Assembly (NCBI RefSeq): GCF_019703515.2
Contig: NC_059374.1
Coordinates: 21,322,595 to 21,386,594 of the forward strand
Reading direction: 5' to 3'
Source of the DNA: Myxocyprinus asiaticus
Lineage: Eukaryota; Chordata; Actinopteri; Cypriniformes; Catostomidae
Length of the DNA stretch: 64,000 nucleotides
Positions 20,956 to 34,600 of this stretch are shown one piece after another. Both the position numbers and the translations under genes were made by a program. A model generated the notes under the pieces. The model did not search any database and was not told where the DNA came from. It worked only from the letters and a program-made list of their open reading frames with translations. Each line of letters begins with the position of its first letter. The stretch's first letter is position 1.

Positions 20956-23900
20956 ATGGCATGGCCCTGTATCACCAGGGCTTGCTGCATCAACCGCTTC
21001 TGGAGTGAGCTGGACAAAGGTGACATTGCAGTGCCTTTGGTTTTCACCAATTATTCAGATGTGGCCGAGGTGCAACACCTGCACCCGCAACCAAAAACGT
21101 TAATTTCACAGAAGCCACCGGTCACTACAGAAAGCCAGCCTGCCCATAGCGCTGATCAGGAGGCGTCGGCCAAAGCCGCATCAGCATCAGCAGCATCTCA
21201 AGATGGGTCAAGCGCTTCTGTGATGCGAGAGGATTTCAAAGCATGGAGTGTGCGTCCTGAGAGAAGCTGTAAACCCAGAAACGATTATCAGCCATCCAAG
21301 ACCCCTTTCAACAATCAAACTCAGTATCAGAAAGATTATAAACCGTGGCCCATTCCGAGAAGGGGAGACCATCCATGGATTCCCAAACCCACTCCCACTT
21401 CTGCTGCATCCGTTAAAGCTGAGAGCAAGTTCTCAAAACAAGAGCAGGCCACTTCTGACGTTGAAACTGGCATGGAGAAATGTGAAATCGAAGAGAAGCT
21501 GCATGAAAAAGAGAGTAAAGAACCGAGAAAGAAGTTAGATACGAAAGAAAAGGTCCCAGAGGCTGTCAAAGTGGAGCAAGGGCCAACAGACCATGTAGTG
21601 GAAGGAAAGAGGAGGTCAGCAGCAGATGCACTGAACAGGCAGATCAAGGAAGTCAAATCTGGAAGCTCATATAGGTAAATATACAGTTATGTTATACATT
21701 TCTAATGGGAGTAGATAATATCACCCAAAATGGTCTGTAAATTCATTTGATTTATTGATTACCATATTGTATACACACACTGCATGCAATCTATTCAGTA
21801 ACATTTACTAGTCACATGCACATTTGTATGCATCAAAGCTATATATAAAACGTACTTAATCTTTCAGCAGTTGCCCATACATATTAGCAGAATTGATAAT
21901 CAATAAGCTAAAAACAAATCTTTGTCCAATTATTTCAATCCCATACACCAGGGGTTTTCAAACATCTTGCTGATGCCAGGGACTCCCAGATTTGATGATT
22001 CCCTTGCAAGGGACCCCCTCCCTAAAATATGAAGGCAGCTTTAAATTTTCATGCATTAAACCCCTTTTATACTGTGTGAGAAAAATAGTAAGTGTGATAT
22101 CATAAAGACAACATGGTGTTTGCAAAGTTAAACTACAGGCTTTTAGATTGTTATTGTACTAAAACCAAAAGAAATTATTAAAATATATGCAAAATAATTA
22201 CTTTGTATTTACTTGACAATGCATCTTTTTCCTGCCTACTATTAGAGTAATGTGACATGTATAAACCTGAATCCAAACATTTTCAATTCAGTACAAATGT
22301 GTTTATAGTTTTTATAAAGAAGAATCAAATATTAATATCAGCACCTTTGTGGCCCCCTGGGGATGCCCGCAAAGCAATTCCGAGCCAGCAGGGGGCCCCA
22401 AAAAAGAAAGGTCGTTATTTTTTTATTTATTTTTTGTATGTAATTATTTATTTATTTTTAAAGTAATTTATTGTTCATTTGTATAGTTCTTTATTGGTAA
22501 TTTATTGTTATTTTTTGGTTAATTTATAGTTAATTTTTTTTGTGTTTTGTGTAATTTATATATTCCAGTTTTAAATGTGCACTCAGTATCTTTTGTCTTT
22601 GTGTCATCTTGGACATACACTGATACCAGCGGCTTTAATGTAGCATCATTTAAAATAGTTTTCAGTTTCTGATGCCTCTGTAGAAATTTTGCATTCACAG
22701 TCAGCCATCACTTTAATCAGTGAGTGAAAGTGTCAAATAACAGGACGGAACTGAGATTAAGCGAGTAGTATCCGGCTGGTCACGTGATTCTAACATGGCA
22801 GCCCTCATGCTCAGACCCTCTCCATGTAGAATATAACAGCTTTTATAAGGTTACTGAAATGACTGGAGTCTTCATTTTAATGTGAGTGGTCATGATTTCC
22901 TCCATATACTGCAAAATTACAATTCATGTCTTTAGAAGTTAAACTTTTTAATGAGGAAAAAATTACTGAGTGCACCTTTAATATATTAAAATTTGTTGAA
23001 GAAATTGTTGTGGTGTCATTCTTGGGTGGGCCTGGATCCAGGAGGGGGTGGAGGGAGGGGGGCTCCAAGTATAAATTTGGTTAGGGACCTCATATACTCA
23101 GAAATGTCCCTGAGTGCCTGGAGCCCACTTTGAAAACCCTTGCCGTACACCTTTTAGCAAACCTTCATTAGTATTACATTTGAAGCTCTTCTTAATGATG
23201 CCTGAATAAATTTTTTTTTTTTTTTTTAAATGGTTGGCCAAATGGTGTGTAAGTGTGTACCTTTATTTCTGTATGACAAAATATATAGAAGTATAAATTC
23301 AGTATATACTTATATAAATGGAAAAAGGAATTGCACCTGTTATAAATTTAACATCTCTCTAGCTAATGTAGCTTATAAAATACAACACAAATGCAATAAA
23401 TAAACTTTTGTAGGAACAAGATAAAAAGCTAAGATTTAGATCCAGTCTTAGAAAAATATCAAGTAATTTCCTACCTATGGGTTTCTGTGGCCTTTTTTGT
23501 TTTACCCTGAAATATGTTGAGTCATTCCTGAATTTTCAGAGCATTTCCATTGGGTGCACTCACTCTGCATACAGCTGTAAAACAACAGATGCACCCCAAT
23601 TTCCCAATTTGTTTGTCCTTTTTCTTTACAAGGTGTCAGTTTTGGTTGAGTAATAATGGTGAGTATTGATTGTAATCTCTTTAATCAGGTCAGAGCATGT
23701 AGAACTGTACTCTGAATCAGGAATATAATGCAACATGGTTGTCAGTTCTCTCTCTCCTAGCAGTTTTGGATGTTGACATATATCTGTTATTTTTTTGTCT
23801 GCATAGGTCTTTTGTTAATGCACCACAAAACATAACTCTGCCACTCTCTATATGAATACAGTGTTGGGTAGTAATGTATTACATGTAATCTGGAATCTGT

Positions 23901-26900
23901 ATCAGATTAATTAGATGACATTACATTTTTTAATGTGCATAATCAGATTACAGTTACTATTACCGCTTGTGGATTACATGATTACATACAAATTACAATA
24001 ATACTAAAATCGCAAATATTACCTTAGAAAAGTGTAATCTAAAAGATTACATTACTGTTTCCAATTTAGAGTTGTGTAATTTGTAATCAGTACCAGATTA
24101 TATTTCAGAAGTTTCCTGCCCAACACTATGTATAATGCTAGTAGCCTATAATTTGAGTTCTTTACAAAATCCATGGTGTGTTTCCACAGGACGGAGTTTA
24201 AGGCTTACACAGATGTCAAACCTGTGAAACCCATCAAAGCAAAATCTCAGTACAAACTCCTAGTAGAGGAAAAAACCAACCTGGAGACCAGTTACAGTGC
24301 CACCTATAAAGGAGAGCAGGTCAAACCTCAGGCCACAGATAACAAGCTAATGGATCGCCGTCGGATACGAAGCCTGTATAGTGAACCTAGCAAAGAATCC
24401 AGCAAGGTACAGTATGCTCATTCAGATCATCAGTTTTATTGTCTGATCACACAATATGTGAGATTCTAAAGATATAATATACTGTATATATGTACCCCAT
24501 CGTATTACCATAGCAATAGTATTAACAACTTAAAGTATGACAGTGATAATACAAATTTTATTCAAGTGTGAGTGTTAAAATTGCAACACAAGAGTGCATT
24601 TTTTGCTGAAATGCCTTATGTAATACAGAGCTCCATCTTATGTCAGTCTAACAGGAGAGTTAATCCTAAATACTATAAATTCCGAGGTATAAAAATGCCA
24701 GCCTGGTCTCATGAAAACTATGTGACTGTGACAACATTTTTGCAAAACGAAATTACATGCCTTGTTACACATTTGGCTGCAGTTTCCCAGTGAAATGTCC
24801 TCTGGGGGGCACCAAAAGCGAGTGAAATGGTGTCGTAATCAGACAAGGTATTTAAGGTGAATATTAGATGAAGGTTTCAATGATTAAAATAGTGTCCAAA
24901 AACAAAATGAGAAATGAAAAGCACATCTTCTGAAGCACGTGTCAGTTTGCGTGCTTGATTGATCTCAAACCACGATCTTCCGAGTCCAAAGTCCAACACT
25001 CTATCTGGTGAGCTACCGCAGAAGTTAATCACACTGAAATTAGTGTGTTAATGTAGGTGGGTCTGTAATATAAGCATTCAAATTTATAGTTTTTCAAATA
25101 ATGTCTTAGAGTACAAGTGTTTCGATATCATAACATAGCAGTGTGTGAGTAATAGTGCAGTCGTGATTTGTGTAAACATGGAATGCAGCACATAAAAGTC
25201 AAGTTTGCAGAAATGTAGTTATAGTAACGTTCATTCTATGAGACTAGGTTGAAAAATGCAGTGTAAAAGAGTGGAGATAAATAACACCTCTTTTAAAGGT
25301 GCACTCAGTAATCTTTTCCTTTATGTTGCACAAATCTATATGGCAGTCTTGGGCATATACTGACACCTAAGGGCTTCGATGTATAGCATCATGCAAAAGC
25401 ATCAGTTTTCAGTCATTTATGCTATTGTAGAAAAGCACTATTCATAGTCAACTGCGATTAATTCATTCTTTGAGTGAAAGTGTCCGATAACAGGATGGTT
25501 ACCGAGATAAAATGAGTTGTAGTTTATGTGATCTCAACATGGCGGCCGTCATGAGGCGACCCGCTCAACGTACAATAAAACAGCTCTTAATAGTTTACAG
25601 AAATAACTGGATTTTAAACATATTTGTCAAATAAATAAATACAAAATTACTGAGTGCTCCAGCAAGATGTGTTAGTGTGCATGCATAGAAACATTTTATA
25701 ATATGTGTGCATGTAATGTGTTGATGTAGCCCCTACCTCTCTCACTCTCATAGGACTGTTCTGACAGTGACAGCAGCTCTGTTCTGTAGTCAGGTGTGTT
25801 CAGTGCTTTTTTTTGGAAAGCATGGATCTAGAGTGTTTCACCATACAATAATTGCACTATCACAGAGATCCTCACTGGGACCAATTCTGATAAAGTCCTC
25901 TTTACAATGAGGATTTGCTGAATACTATAATTTTTTTGCATGAAACAATATAGTATCTTCACTATCAAGAGAGGCTCTAATTGGCTTCCATTGTAACGGA
26001 ATGCAAATGATTTATGCAAGGTTATTCACTCTTATCTTGTGAAACATGGAACATAAGGGGTTAAGTGCCAATGGATACTAATAGGGCATCACCCCATTAG
26101 TATCAAAACTAACCTTTCACTGATCACTGCGATCAAGCTGTTGTGCAAGGCATTTGAATGAACCTCAGAGTTGCTAGAACATGGCATCCTTAACATTGCA
26201 AGATAGCAGAAATCCTCCATAGCCTAGAGGTAGAGGTAAATATGGTATTAGACCCATGTATACAGTTACACCCAATTTATATGTGCATAAAATAGTGGAA
26301 TGGCATAGACATAGCTACCGGTACACACACACATTATATATGTTATACATTACGTATATAATTTTTGATCAAATTTAGCTTGATTTAAAGGACTTGGCTT
26401 AGATAAAGCTGTCACTAAAAATGACCTGCATCTCTTATTTTGAGTATGCAGAACAAATCACCTTCTCTTTTGTTGAAAATATCATCTGTATTTAGGACTT
26501 TCAATAGGGAACAAATATCACATCCTAACACAAATTTCTGTCATCATATACTAACTTGGATGCCACAATACTAATTATAACATGATTCACATTTTCTAAA
26601 TTATTCTGATGATCTTTTTAAACTGTACAGTGTGCACTGGAGGCCCACTGATTGTGTTTGTAAATGACACATTTTCCAGTTTGTTTGTTTGTTTGTTCAT
26701 TTGTTTTAATTTTTTTTCTTACCATATGGGTTTGAGTTTAAATGAGCAAAACATGACAAACTATATGGTAAAAGTAATAATGAATAAGATCAACAAGAAA
26801 CAGTTAAAGGTGGTGTGTGTAATTAATTTTTTTATGTTAAAGCACTTTCTCTCACAGCTTTAGTAATGCATTAGTAGGTTGGGACTACCTGTTTGTGCAA

Positions 26901-28325
26901 ACAATGACAAACGGAGGGAGCTTTCAGGACACACTTTGAAAACAGTGATAGTATTTGCATTTCTGTTTGGTGATTAGACACTTCACCTTTAAATATGTAA
27001 TAGAGAATATTCAATTGAGCACAACTGATGGTTTCCAGAAGTAAAAATCCCATTAATTTTTCCCAATCAACGAACCTACTATATAAACTTTAAAAGGCAG
27101 ACCTACCGTGAGCATATATTAGAATATTTTGCAATACACTCGAAATATATACTTATAATTTCAGTCATTATAATTTTGTCATTTGCAATGCTTCATGCTT
27201 CACGTTAAATAAAAATTCATTACATTCATCATTTACTCACACTCATGCCATCCCAGATGTGTATGACTTTCTTTCTTCTGCTGAACACAAACAAAGATTT
27301 TTAGAAGAATATCTCAGCTCTGTAGGTTCATACAATGCAAGTGAATGGTGACCAGAACTTTGCAGCTCCTAAAGGCAAATAAAGGCAGCATAAAAATAAT
27401 CCATACGACTTCAGTGGTTAAATCCATATCTTCAGAAGCGATATGATAGGTGTGAGTGAGAAACAGATCAATATTTAAGTCAATTATCCTCCCTGCCCAG
27501 TAGGTGGTGATATGCACAAATAATGCAAATTGCCTAAAACAAAAGAAGAAGAATGTGAAAGTGAATATTTATACTAAAAAAAGGACTTAAAAATGTATCT
27601 GTTTCTCACCCAAACTTATCATATTGCTTCTGAAGATATGGATTAAAACACTGGAGTCTTATGGATTACTTTTATGCTTCCTTTATATGCTTTTTGAACC
27701 TTCAATGTTCTGGCCACCATTCACTTGCATTGTATGGACCAACAGAGCTGAAATATTCTTCTAAAAATCTTAGTTTGTGTTCAGCAGAAGAAAGTAAGTC
27801 ATACACATCTGGAATGGCATGAGGGCGAGTAAATTATTTTGGGTGAACTATCCCTTTAAGTATACAGTGTTGTACCTTCGCCTTTTTGTCATATTTACAA
27901 ATCTATTTTTGCTTTAAATCAAAGTTTGTAATCTTGTAATTCACCACGGAGCTGGTTGGTTTGGTTCATGGCTTAGAACTCTTTAATGAAGGATTTTATT
28001 AAATTCATATGGAAAAAATGAATGGGAAAAAACACTTCCGGAACTAAGACGGCTTAAAAAGTGTTGTTTTGCAGTTTGGAATAATGCTTCAAAATGTCTC
28101 ATTTTTTTGTTCCTGTAGGTGGAGAGGCATAATGTATCACTTTCAAAGCCAAAAAAGACAACAAGCCATAGCAAAACAGTAAAAAAAGAAAAAAAGAAGC
28201 AAATCGCAGGGAGTCAAACTGCCAAGAAGAAAACCTCAGTGAGCAGCCAGGAGCCACAGCCAGAGGGAGGGGTCACCAAGAAAAGCAAAGAAATGATCAA
28301 CAGACTAGCTGAGTCAAAAGATTAA
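20956..28325 (+). CDS. map6: MAP6 / STOP microtubule-stabilising protein, complete
   Basis: Coding exons are 20956-21674, 24190-24406 and 28119-28325 (GT-AG; 1143 nt; 380 aa). The N-terminus MAWPCITRACCINRFW carries the three cysteines (C5, C10, C11) that are palmitoylated in mammalian MAP6 and direct Golgi and membrane association. Next come the Mn microtubule-binding modules, SVMREDFKAWSVRPERSCKP and QYQKDYKPWPIPRRGDHPWI. A third module spans the exon 1-2 junction (SSYR then TEFKAYTDVKPVKPIKAK), followed by DRRRIRSLYSEPSKESSK and a Lys-rich tail ending MINRLAESKD. The protein stabilises microtubules against cold, mainly in neurons. It lacks the long C-terminal repeat extension of mammalian N-STOP and resembles the short isoforms. 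The introns carry MITEs, a SINE and a possible alternative last exon. Confidence 0.94.
21949..23142. mobile_element. hAT element (CAGGGGTTTTCAAA ends) in map6 intron 1
   Basis: It starts CAGGGGTTTTCAAAC and ends TTTGAAAACCCTTG. The flanks are CCATACAC (21941-21948) and CCGTACAC (23143-23150), an 8-bp duplication with one mismatch. It is non-coding and contains a TTAA-type MITE at 22575-22977. Confidence 0.82.
22575..22977. mobile_element. TTAA-type MITE (GTGCACTCAGTA family), copy A
   Basis: The ends ATGTGCACTCAGTA and TTACTGAGTGCACCT are inverted repeats flanked by TTAA at 22571-22574 and 22978-22981. It is nested in the 21949-23142 hAT. A related copy is at 25297-25668. Confidence 0.85.
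23859..24128. mobile_element. hAT-type MITE (CAGTGTTGGG ends)
   Basis: The left end CAGTGTTGGGTAGTAATG and right end TGCCCAACACTA are inverted repeats. The interior is palindromic, with repeated GTAATC and GATTACA blocks. It ends about 60 bp before map6 exon 2. Confidence 0.75.
24698..25028 (-). mobile_element. tRNA-derived SINE, second family
   Basis: Read on the minus strand from 25028, the head is TGCGGTAGCTCACCAGATAG with an anticodon-arm relic, and a B box-like GTGGTTTGAGATC. The unique body ends with CATGAGACCAGGCTGG near 24698. It is distinct from SINE copies A-D. Confidence 0.65.
25297..25668. mobile_element. TTAA-type MITE (GTGCACTCAGTA family), copy B
   Basis: It begins AGGTGCACTCAGTAAT after TTAA at 25293-25296 and ends near ATTACTGAGTGCTCC. 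It shares CAACATGGCGGCC-like and GATAACAGGA blocks with copy A. The right target site is degraded. Confidence 0.75.
25754..25789 (+). CDS. map6: Candidate alternative terminal exon of map6
   Basis: The acceptor CCCCTACCTCTCTCACTCTCATAG is a textbook polypyrimidine tract (a few purines aside) ending at 25753. The 36-nt frame that follows reads DCSDSDSSSVL and then TAG. Exon 2 ends in phase 0 at 24406, so joining it here keeps the frame and gives a shorter protein. Support is splice-site quality and phase only; no transcript is available. Confidence 0.4.
   Translation, partial: DCSDSDSSSVL
27228..27859. mobile_element. Foldback MITE (AGGGATAGTTCACCC family)
   Basis: The left arm starts inside the family consensus (CATCATTTACTCACACTCAT). 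The right arm ends GGGTGAACTATCCCT followed by TTAA. The arms carry inverted copies of AGAATATCTCAGCTCTGTAG and CCAGAACTTTGCAG-type blocks. It lies in map6 intron 2. Confidence 0.85.
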
Positions 28326-30060
28326 GTGCACTTTTGTGTTGGGGGGTAGGGAGGCTATGATACAGAATAGAGGACTCTTATCCCCTTGTTCATTACCTTA
28401 CTCTTATGGCCCTGCCTTCTGTGTCTTTACTTACTTTATTACTGTAGTGAATCAAGGCTTGTCAGCTTGATTTGCTTTGACTGTCCAGTCTATTATGAAT
28501 CTATTTTTGCTTTTGCCCTGCTTCTGCTCCCTTTCCATATGCATCAATAGCTTTCTCTGTGTCAAAGATCATTCATGGAACCTTGTTGCATGCTGCCTCT
28601 GTGCAAATGGCCATAAGCCTTATATATAAGATAAGGTTGTTGCTTTATTTTGCATTGAAATCTATTTACTGTAAACAATAATGGTCCTTTCTTTCAAGCA
28701 GTCTCATGCATGACATGGACTTCATTTGAAATATATGGATCACACCAAATTAGATGCACCGATAGCATTGCTCAAACACTAAGATGTCATATTTTTTCAC
28801 TACTGTTGAATACACACATTTGGATCATATAATGTAGTATTCCTCACATACAATCTACAGTGAACACGAGAAGTTTTAACTTCCCAAACTGCATGTTTAA
28901 AGATTGTGCGACAGAATGTAAGACCACAAATTAGCAATCAAGAGAATCACACTAGTCAACAAGTGCACCAAGTTCCAGTATTACGTTTAAGAATTTAGAT
29001 AAATTAAAGCTAATATTTAAAGGTGCTGTAAGTGATTTTTTTTTTTATGGAATGCTATGTGGAAAATATACCTTTTCCCTTAAAGATATCACTGAAATAA
29101 GTGTCCAGAGATATCGCAGCGGTCTCTCTGACAGCACTAGACTCTGTAAACAGCAAACAAAAATGTGACCGCGGGCCGCGGACACATTCTTTGATCAGCC
29201 AATCAGATGTGCTTTCTGCCTGTCAATCATTTTGCACATTCTCATAGTGTTGTTGTTGAAGCAGTTTATTCACGTTTAATGTCATATTCAGATTCATAAT
29301 AATTTTGCTACTGTTGTGTTTGACAACTGTAAAGAGAGGCAATGCTGCTTTATGGTTCTGATGACGGTTTCAACGGTATCTTTGGAGGGCGGTGTTTTGA
29401 AAAGTCTAATTTAACGGCTCAGTCTCAATGGCTAAAATCACTTTCAGCACCTTTAAATTCTTTCAACAGCAGTGGCAGCCATAACTGTTTTTAAACAATT
29501 TGAGGCATGGTCTCTCTTGAAGTGTAATAGTTACCGTGTAGAGCATTATGCTATCGAAACATACTTACGCTCAGCTTGCTCAGCTCTCAATGAAGCGACG
29601 TTCAAATGTGGTACCATATCTGTCTGTTTATGTAAAGAGAGAATTAAAACTGCCTGCTTTCCTTTCACATAATATTGATGATTGAAATGGGATAAATGCT
29701 GCTAACCATACAGTTGAGGTCCATCTTTTGGGACTGTAGGAGTTGAATGCAGACAGAAGCATGCCCATCATTGTCATCTGTTTGTGAACCATCATTCTGT
29801 CCCAATCTCTCCAGAGGGGTGAGAGCCCTCTCAGTGAAATTATACAGCCTCTTGGTTCTGTGCTCCTCCTGGGTCATCCTAAACATGTGCTGTGCACACA
29901 CCATTCTAGGTGCTATCAAGCTATGCTTTCCATTAACATTAGTGCCTGTAAATTGAGCAACAAAGGGCCATCAGATGTCCAAGTGGTTATTCTGTGTGAT
30001 GTGCTTGTGTTGTGAGCTTGCATTGAATGAAAATTATTAAAACCATTAAAGCAAAACCTT
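28326..30060 (+). other. map6: map6 3' UTR (inferred)
   Basis: Non-coding DNA after the map6 stop, carrying one TTAA MITE at 29021-29452. A poly(A) signal ATTAAA at 30045-30050 is a plausible end. No other gene is visible here. Confidence 0.4.
29021..29452. mobile_element. TTAA-type MITE (AGGTGCTGTAAG family)
   Basis: The ends AGGTGCTGTAAGTGATTTT and AAAATCACTTTCAGCACCT are inverted repeats flanked by TTAA at 29017-29020 and 29453-29456. The interior is GC-richer around 29170. Confidence 0.87.
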
Positions 30061-30189
30061 TGTTTTGTGATTTGTTTACTTGTAACTACACAGCCTATCA
30101 TTAGACAGTAATTTTAAAGCCAACCTTTAACCTTTTAATGTCAGTCAACCTAATGCCATCATGTTGTTCATTTCTATATTTATTTTATT

Positions 30190-30497
30190 GGTAACACTTT
30201 ACAATAAGGTTCCATTTGTTAACATGAACTAACAATGAACGATACTTTTTCAGCATTTATTAATCTTGGTTAATGTTAATTTCAACATATAATTATGCAT
30301 TTTTAAAATCAAAAGTTGTATATGTTAACATAAATGCACTATGAACTAACATGAACTGTCAAAAAGCAATAGTATTTTTATTAACTGCCTTTAACAAAGA
30401 TTAATAAATGCTGTAAAAATATATTGATCAATGTTAGTTCATGATACCTAATGCATTAACTAATGTTAACAAATGGAACCTTATTGTAAAGTGGAAC
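30190..30497. mobile_element. MITE (GGTAACACTTTACAATAA family), copy 1
   Basis: The left end is GGTAACACTTTACAATAA followed by GGTTCCATTTGTTAAC, and the right arm is its complement with a decayed last few bases. Other copies lie at 53060-53349 and, degraded, near 56040-56460. Confidence 0.82.
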
Positions 30498-31654
30498 TAT
30501 TTTATTTATCTATCTATTTATTTTTATATTATCTATTATGTGGATATATTCTTGAGGTGACCCAGGCAGGATCCAAAAGATTTATCAGAAGCAAAACAAA
30601 CAAATTTAAATGATTTCTCCTTGTGCTATTCCTAAAATGTTTACAGTTTTAAGTTTTCAAACACATATTTAAAAACTAGGATGGTGGTAATGGTGCTGGC
30701 CTTGAATGTCAGAAAAAAAATTGCAGATGCACTGTTCAGTCAGCCTAACAAAATTTAATAAATAATTCAGGTCTCAAGCTTGGCACAATTCTGGCTAATT
30801 CTGAGTTACCACGTGAATACGGTTTGGGTGAAGGAAAGTGAAAACAAAGAGGGACAATGTGACATAAGAAAAACTGTGAAAAGCATGAATCATAACTTGC
30901 ATTAAATGGGTTTACCACCATCACTGAATTCATCCTGGATGACAGAATATGGATTTCGTTAAAAAATATGGTGACAAATATGTCCCTTGATGTTTTAATC
31001 ATGAAAAAGATTTAAAATAGTCAAGAAACTCCATTTAAAAGGCATCTTTCTATAACCTAACCTTTTATTAAATAATATGAAATGCTCTGACTCTTGACTA
31101 TTGTTTTGAAAATATTTTTAAATTAGTCAACTGCTTGAAAAAACCCTCAACCCCTTCACTTGTTGCACCACTTCTATGACATTTACAGTTATGTTTACTT
31201 TTTACTTATTTTGTTTTCTCAGGTCAAGCACTATTGCAAGGCCTATCAAATGTGCAAAAAAGCAAAACAAAATAAGTAATTAATCACTTAAATCATTTAA
31301 AAAGAATGTTTATCCATTGATTTCATGTGATTGGTGTTTTTGATATTAGAAAACTTGTATTTTGAAAATATAAAAACTTGTCAACTCCAGACTCCTATGC
31401 ATGGTTTCAATTCTGAAAATGTAAAAATAGTTATGAGAATGAGTACATCAGTGCTTTTCCAATACTTGCAACACACACACTCAACTTTTCAGGAGTTTGG
31501 AATCACTAAGAATGTTTTTTCACGTTTTGAAAGAATTTGCTATTTTAGTTAGCTTGCAAAGTTTGTGAAAACCAGTAGCTAGTTTAGTTAGTCACCTAGC
31601 TGATAAACCTGAACTCAAACCATGAGTCAAATTCTGTGTGAGTAGTTGAATTAT
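30498..31654. other. Intergenic, nothing recognised
   Basis: AT-rich DNA with no convincing gene or repeat boundary. Confidence 0.4.
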
Positions 31655-34600
31655 CAGTTTTGGACAGCGGAGACAAAATCCTTACCTATTAAGTGATGAC
31701 AGAAGGACATCAGGTCGTGGATTATGTGTCAACAAAAGTCAGGTGCAGTCATTTAATATGCGTTTGCACTGTGAAACAAAATAAATCACAGAGCAGACAG
31801 AGCGAAAGACCTCTCAGGTAAAAGCAGAGGTGGTGGTGTATGTTTTATGATCAACAAATCCTGGTGTGATCAGAGGAACGTACATTCTCTCAAGTCTTTC
31901 TGCTCTCCTGATCTGGAATTTCTCATGCTTCTGTGTCGACCATTCTGGCTACCGAGGGAATTCACAGCGGTCATTATCACTGCTGTGTACATCCCGCCAC
32001 AAGCCGACACAGACCAGGCACTCAAGGAACTGTAAGGGAGTATAAGCAAGCAGGAAACAGCGCACCCTGAGGCTGCGTTCATTGTGACCGGGGACTTTAA
32101 CAAAGCCAATTTTAAATCAGTTGCACCAAAATACCACCAACACATCAGTTTCAACACACGAGGGGACCGGGTTTTGGACCATTGCTACTCTCCCTACTGG
32201 GATGGCTACAATCCCTCCTCCGCCCACCATTTGGCAAATCAGACCACTCTTCCATTCTGCTTCTGCCCGCTTACAGGCAGAAACTGAAACAGGAAGTACC
32301 CACCCTCAGAACGATCCAGTGCTGGTCGGACCAATCAGATTCCACGTTACAATACTGTTTTGATCACGCAGACTGGGAGATGTTTCAGTCCGCCTCTGAT
32401 GACGACATCGAGCTTTACGCTGATAGCGTAACGTGTTTCATCAGAAAGTGCATAGAGGATGTTGTTACAACAAAAACAATACAGATCTACCCCAACCAGA
32501 AGCCATGGATAAATAGCGATGTTTGCGTGGCACTTGATGCGCGGACCTCCGCTTTTAATTCCGGGAACGTGGAGGAGCATAAACAAGCCAGTTATGCACT
32601 CCGCAAAACTATCAGAGCAGCCAAATGCCAGTACAGGGACAAGACACCACCAACTCCAGAAGCATGTGGCAGGGAATTAATATCATCACAGACTTTAAAG
32701 GGAATAAAAACTCCGCCATGAACACCGCTGCCACTCTCCCGGAAGAGCTAAATATTTTTATGCTCGTTTCGAGGGAAATAACACCGCCCTCATGGAGAGA
32801 GCTCTCGCGGCTGAAGCTACAGAGGTTAGTTCACTTTCCGTCTCTGTAGCAGATGTAACCCGATCCTTCCGACAGGTGAATATCCGTAAAGCCGCGGGTC
32901 CAGACGGCATTCTGGGCTGGGTCACCAGAGCGTGCGCGAACCAACTGGCTGGTTTTTTACGGACATTTTCAACCTTTCCCACTCCTTGTCTGTGGTCCCC
33001 ACATGCTTTAAAACGTCCACCATTGTGCCTGTACCAAAACAATCCAAAATCACTTGCTTAAATGACTCGTGTCCTGTTGCTCTGACCCCCATCATCAGCA
33101 AATGCTTTGAGAGACTAATCAGAGATTACATCTGCTCTGTGCTGCCTCCATCACTGGACCCATTGCAGTTTGCTTACCGCAACAACCGCTCCACTGATGA
33201 TGCCATTGCATCTACAATACACACTGCAACTCTCCCACCTGGAAACAAGGAACACTTATGTGAGAATGCTGTTTGTAGACTACAGCTCAGCAGCAACACC
33301 ATAGTGCCCTCCAAGCTTTATGTGAATCTCCGGGCTCTGGGCTTAAACAGCTCGCTGTGCAGCTGGATCCTGGACTTCCTGTCAAGCAGACGCCAGGTGG
33401 TTAGAATAGGCAGCAACATCTCCTCATTACTGACCCTCAACACTGGAGCCCCGCAGGGCTGTGTTCTCAGCCCACTCCTGTATTCCCTGTACACGCATGA
33501 CTGTGTGGCAACACATAGCTCCAATGTCATCATTAAGTTTGCTGATGATACGACGGTGGTAGGTCTGATCACTGACAATGATGAAATGGCCTACAGAGAG
33601 GAGGTTCACACTCTGACACGCTGGGAGTGGTGGTGGTGAAGTGGACTAAAGCACTGAACTGATAAGCGGAAGGTTGTTGTTCAATCCCCACAGCCACCAC
33701 CATTGTGTCCTTGAGCAAGGCACTTAACTCCAGGTTGCTCCAGGGGGATTGTCCCTGTAATCAGGGCACTGTAAGTCACTTTGGATAAAAGCGTCTGCCA
33801 AATGCATAAATGTAAATGGTGTCAGGAGCACAACCTCTCCCTCAATGTCAGCAAGACAAAGGAGCTTGTGGTGGACTTCAGGAGAAAAGACAGAGAACAC
33901 AGTCCCATCACCATCAATGGAGCACCGGTGGAGAGAGTGTGTGAAGTTCCTTGGTGTCCAAATCACTGAGGAACTCACATGGTCTGTCCACACTGAGGCC
34001 GTTGTGAAGAAGGCTCATCAGCGCCTCTTCTTCCTGAGATGGCTGAGGAAGTTTGGAATGAACCACCACATCCTCACACTGTTCTACACCAGCACTGTAG
34101 AGAGCATCCTGACTGGCTGCATCACTGCCTGGTACGGCAATAGCACTGCCCACAACCGCAAAGCACTGCAAAGGGTGGTGCGAACTGTCAGACACATCAT
34201 CGGAGGTGAGCTTCCCTCCCTCCAGGACATATATACCAGATGGTGTGTGAAAAAAGCTCAGAGGATCATCAGAGACTCCAACCACCCAAGCCATGGGCTG
34301 CTCTCACTGCTACCATCAGGCAGGCCATATCGCAGCATTAGGACCCGCACCAGCCGACTTCAATAGAGACTTCTGAACTCTTGATCTCTCACGATCAGTA
34401 TTCATCAGAACTGCACTTTATTAATCTTATTATCTCACACTGGACTGTCTTAAATTATATTCTCTCTTAACAACACACTGGCAACTGACTATCAACCGAC
34501 AGCCTGAATGTCAATACTTTACAATAAAACCTAGTGTATATTTGATATATACTATATATACTATTTTTATTGTATAATGTGTATTCTATATTGTGTGTAT

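Noticed and set aside
24955..25028. tRNA gene on the minus strand
   Set aside because: Degenerate stems and continuous with a SINE body ending near 24698.
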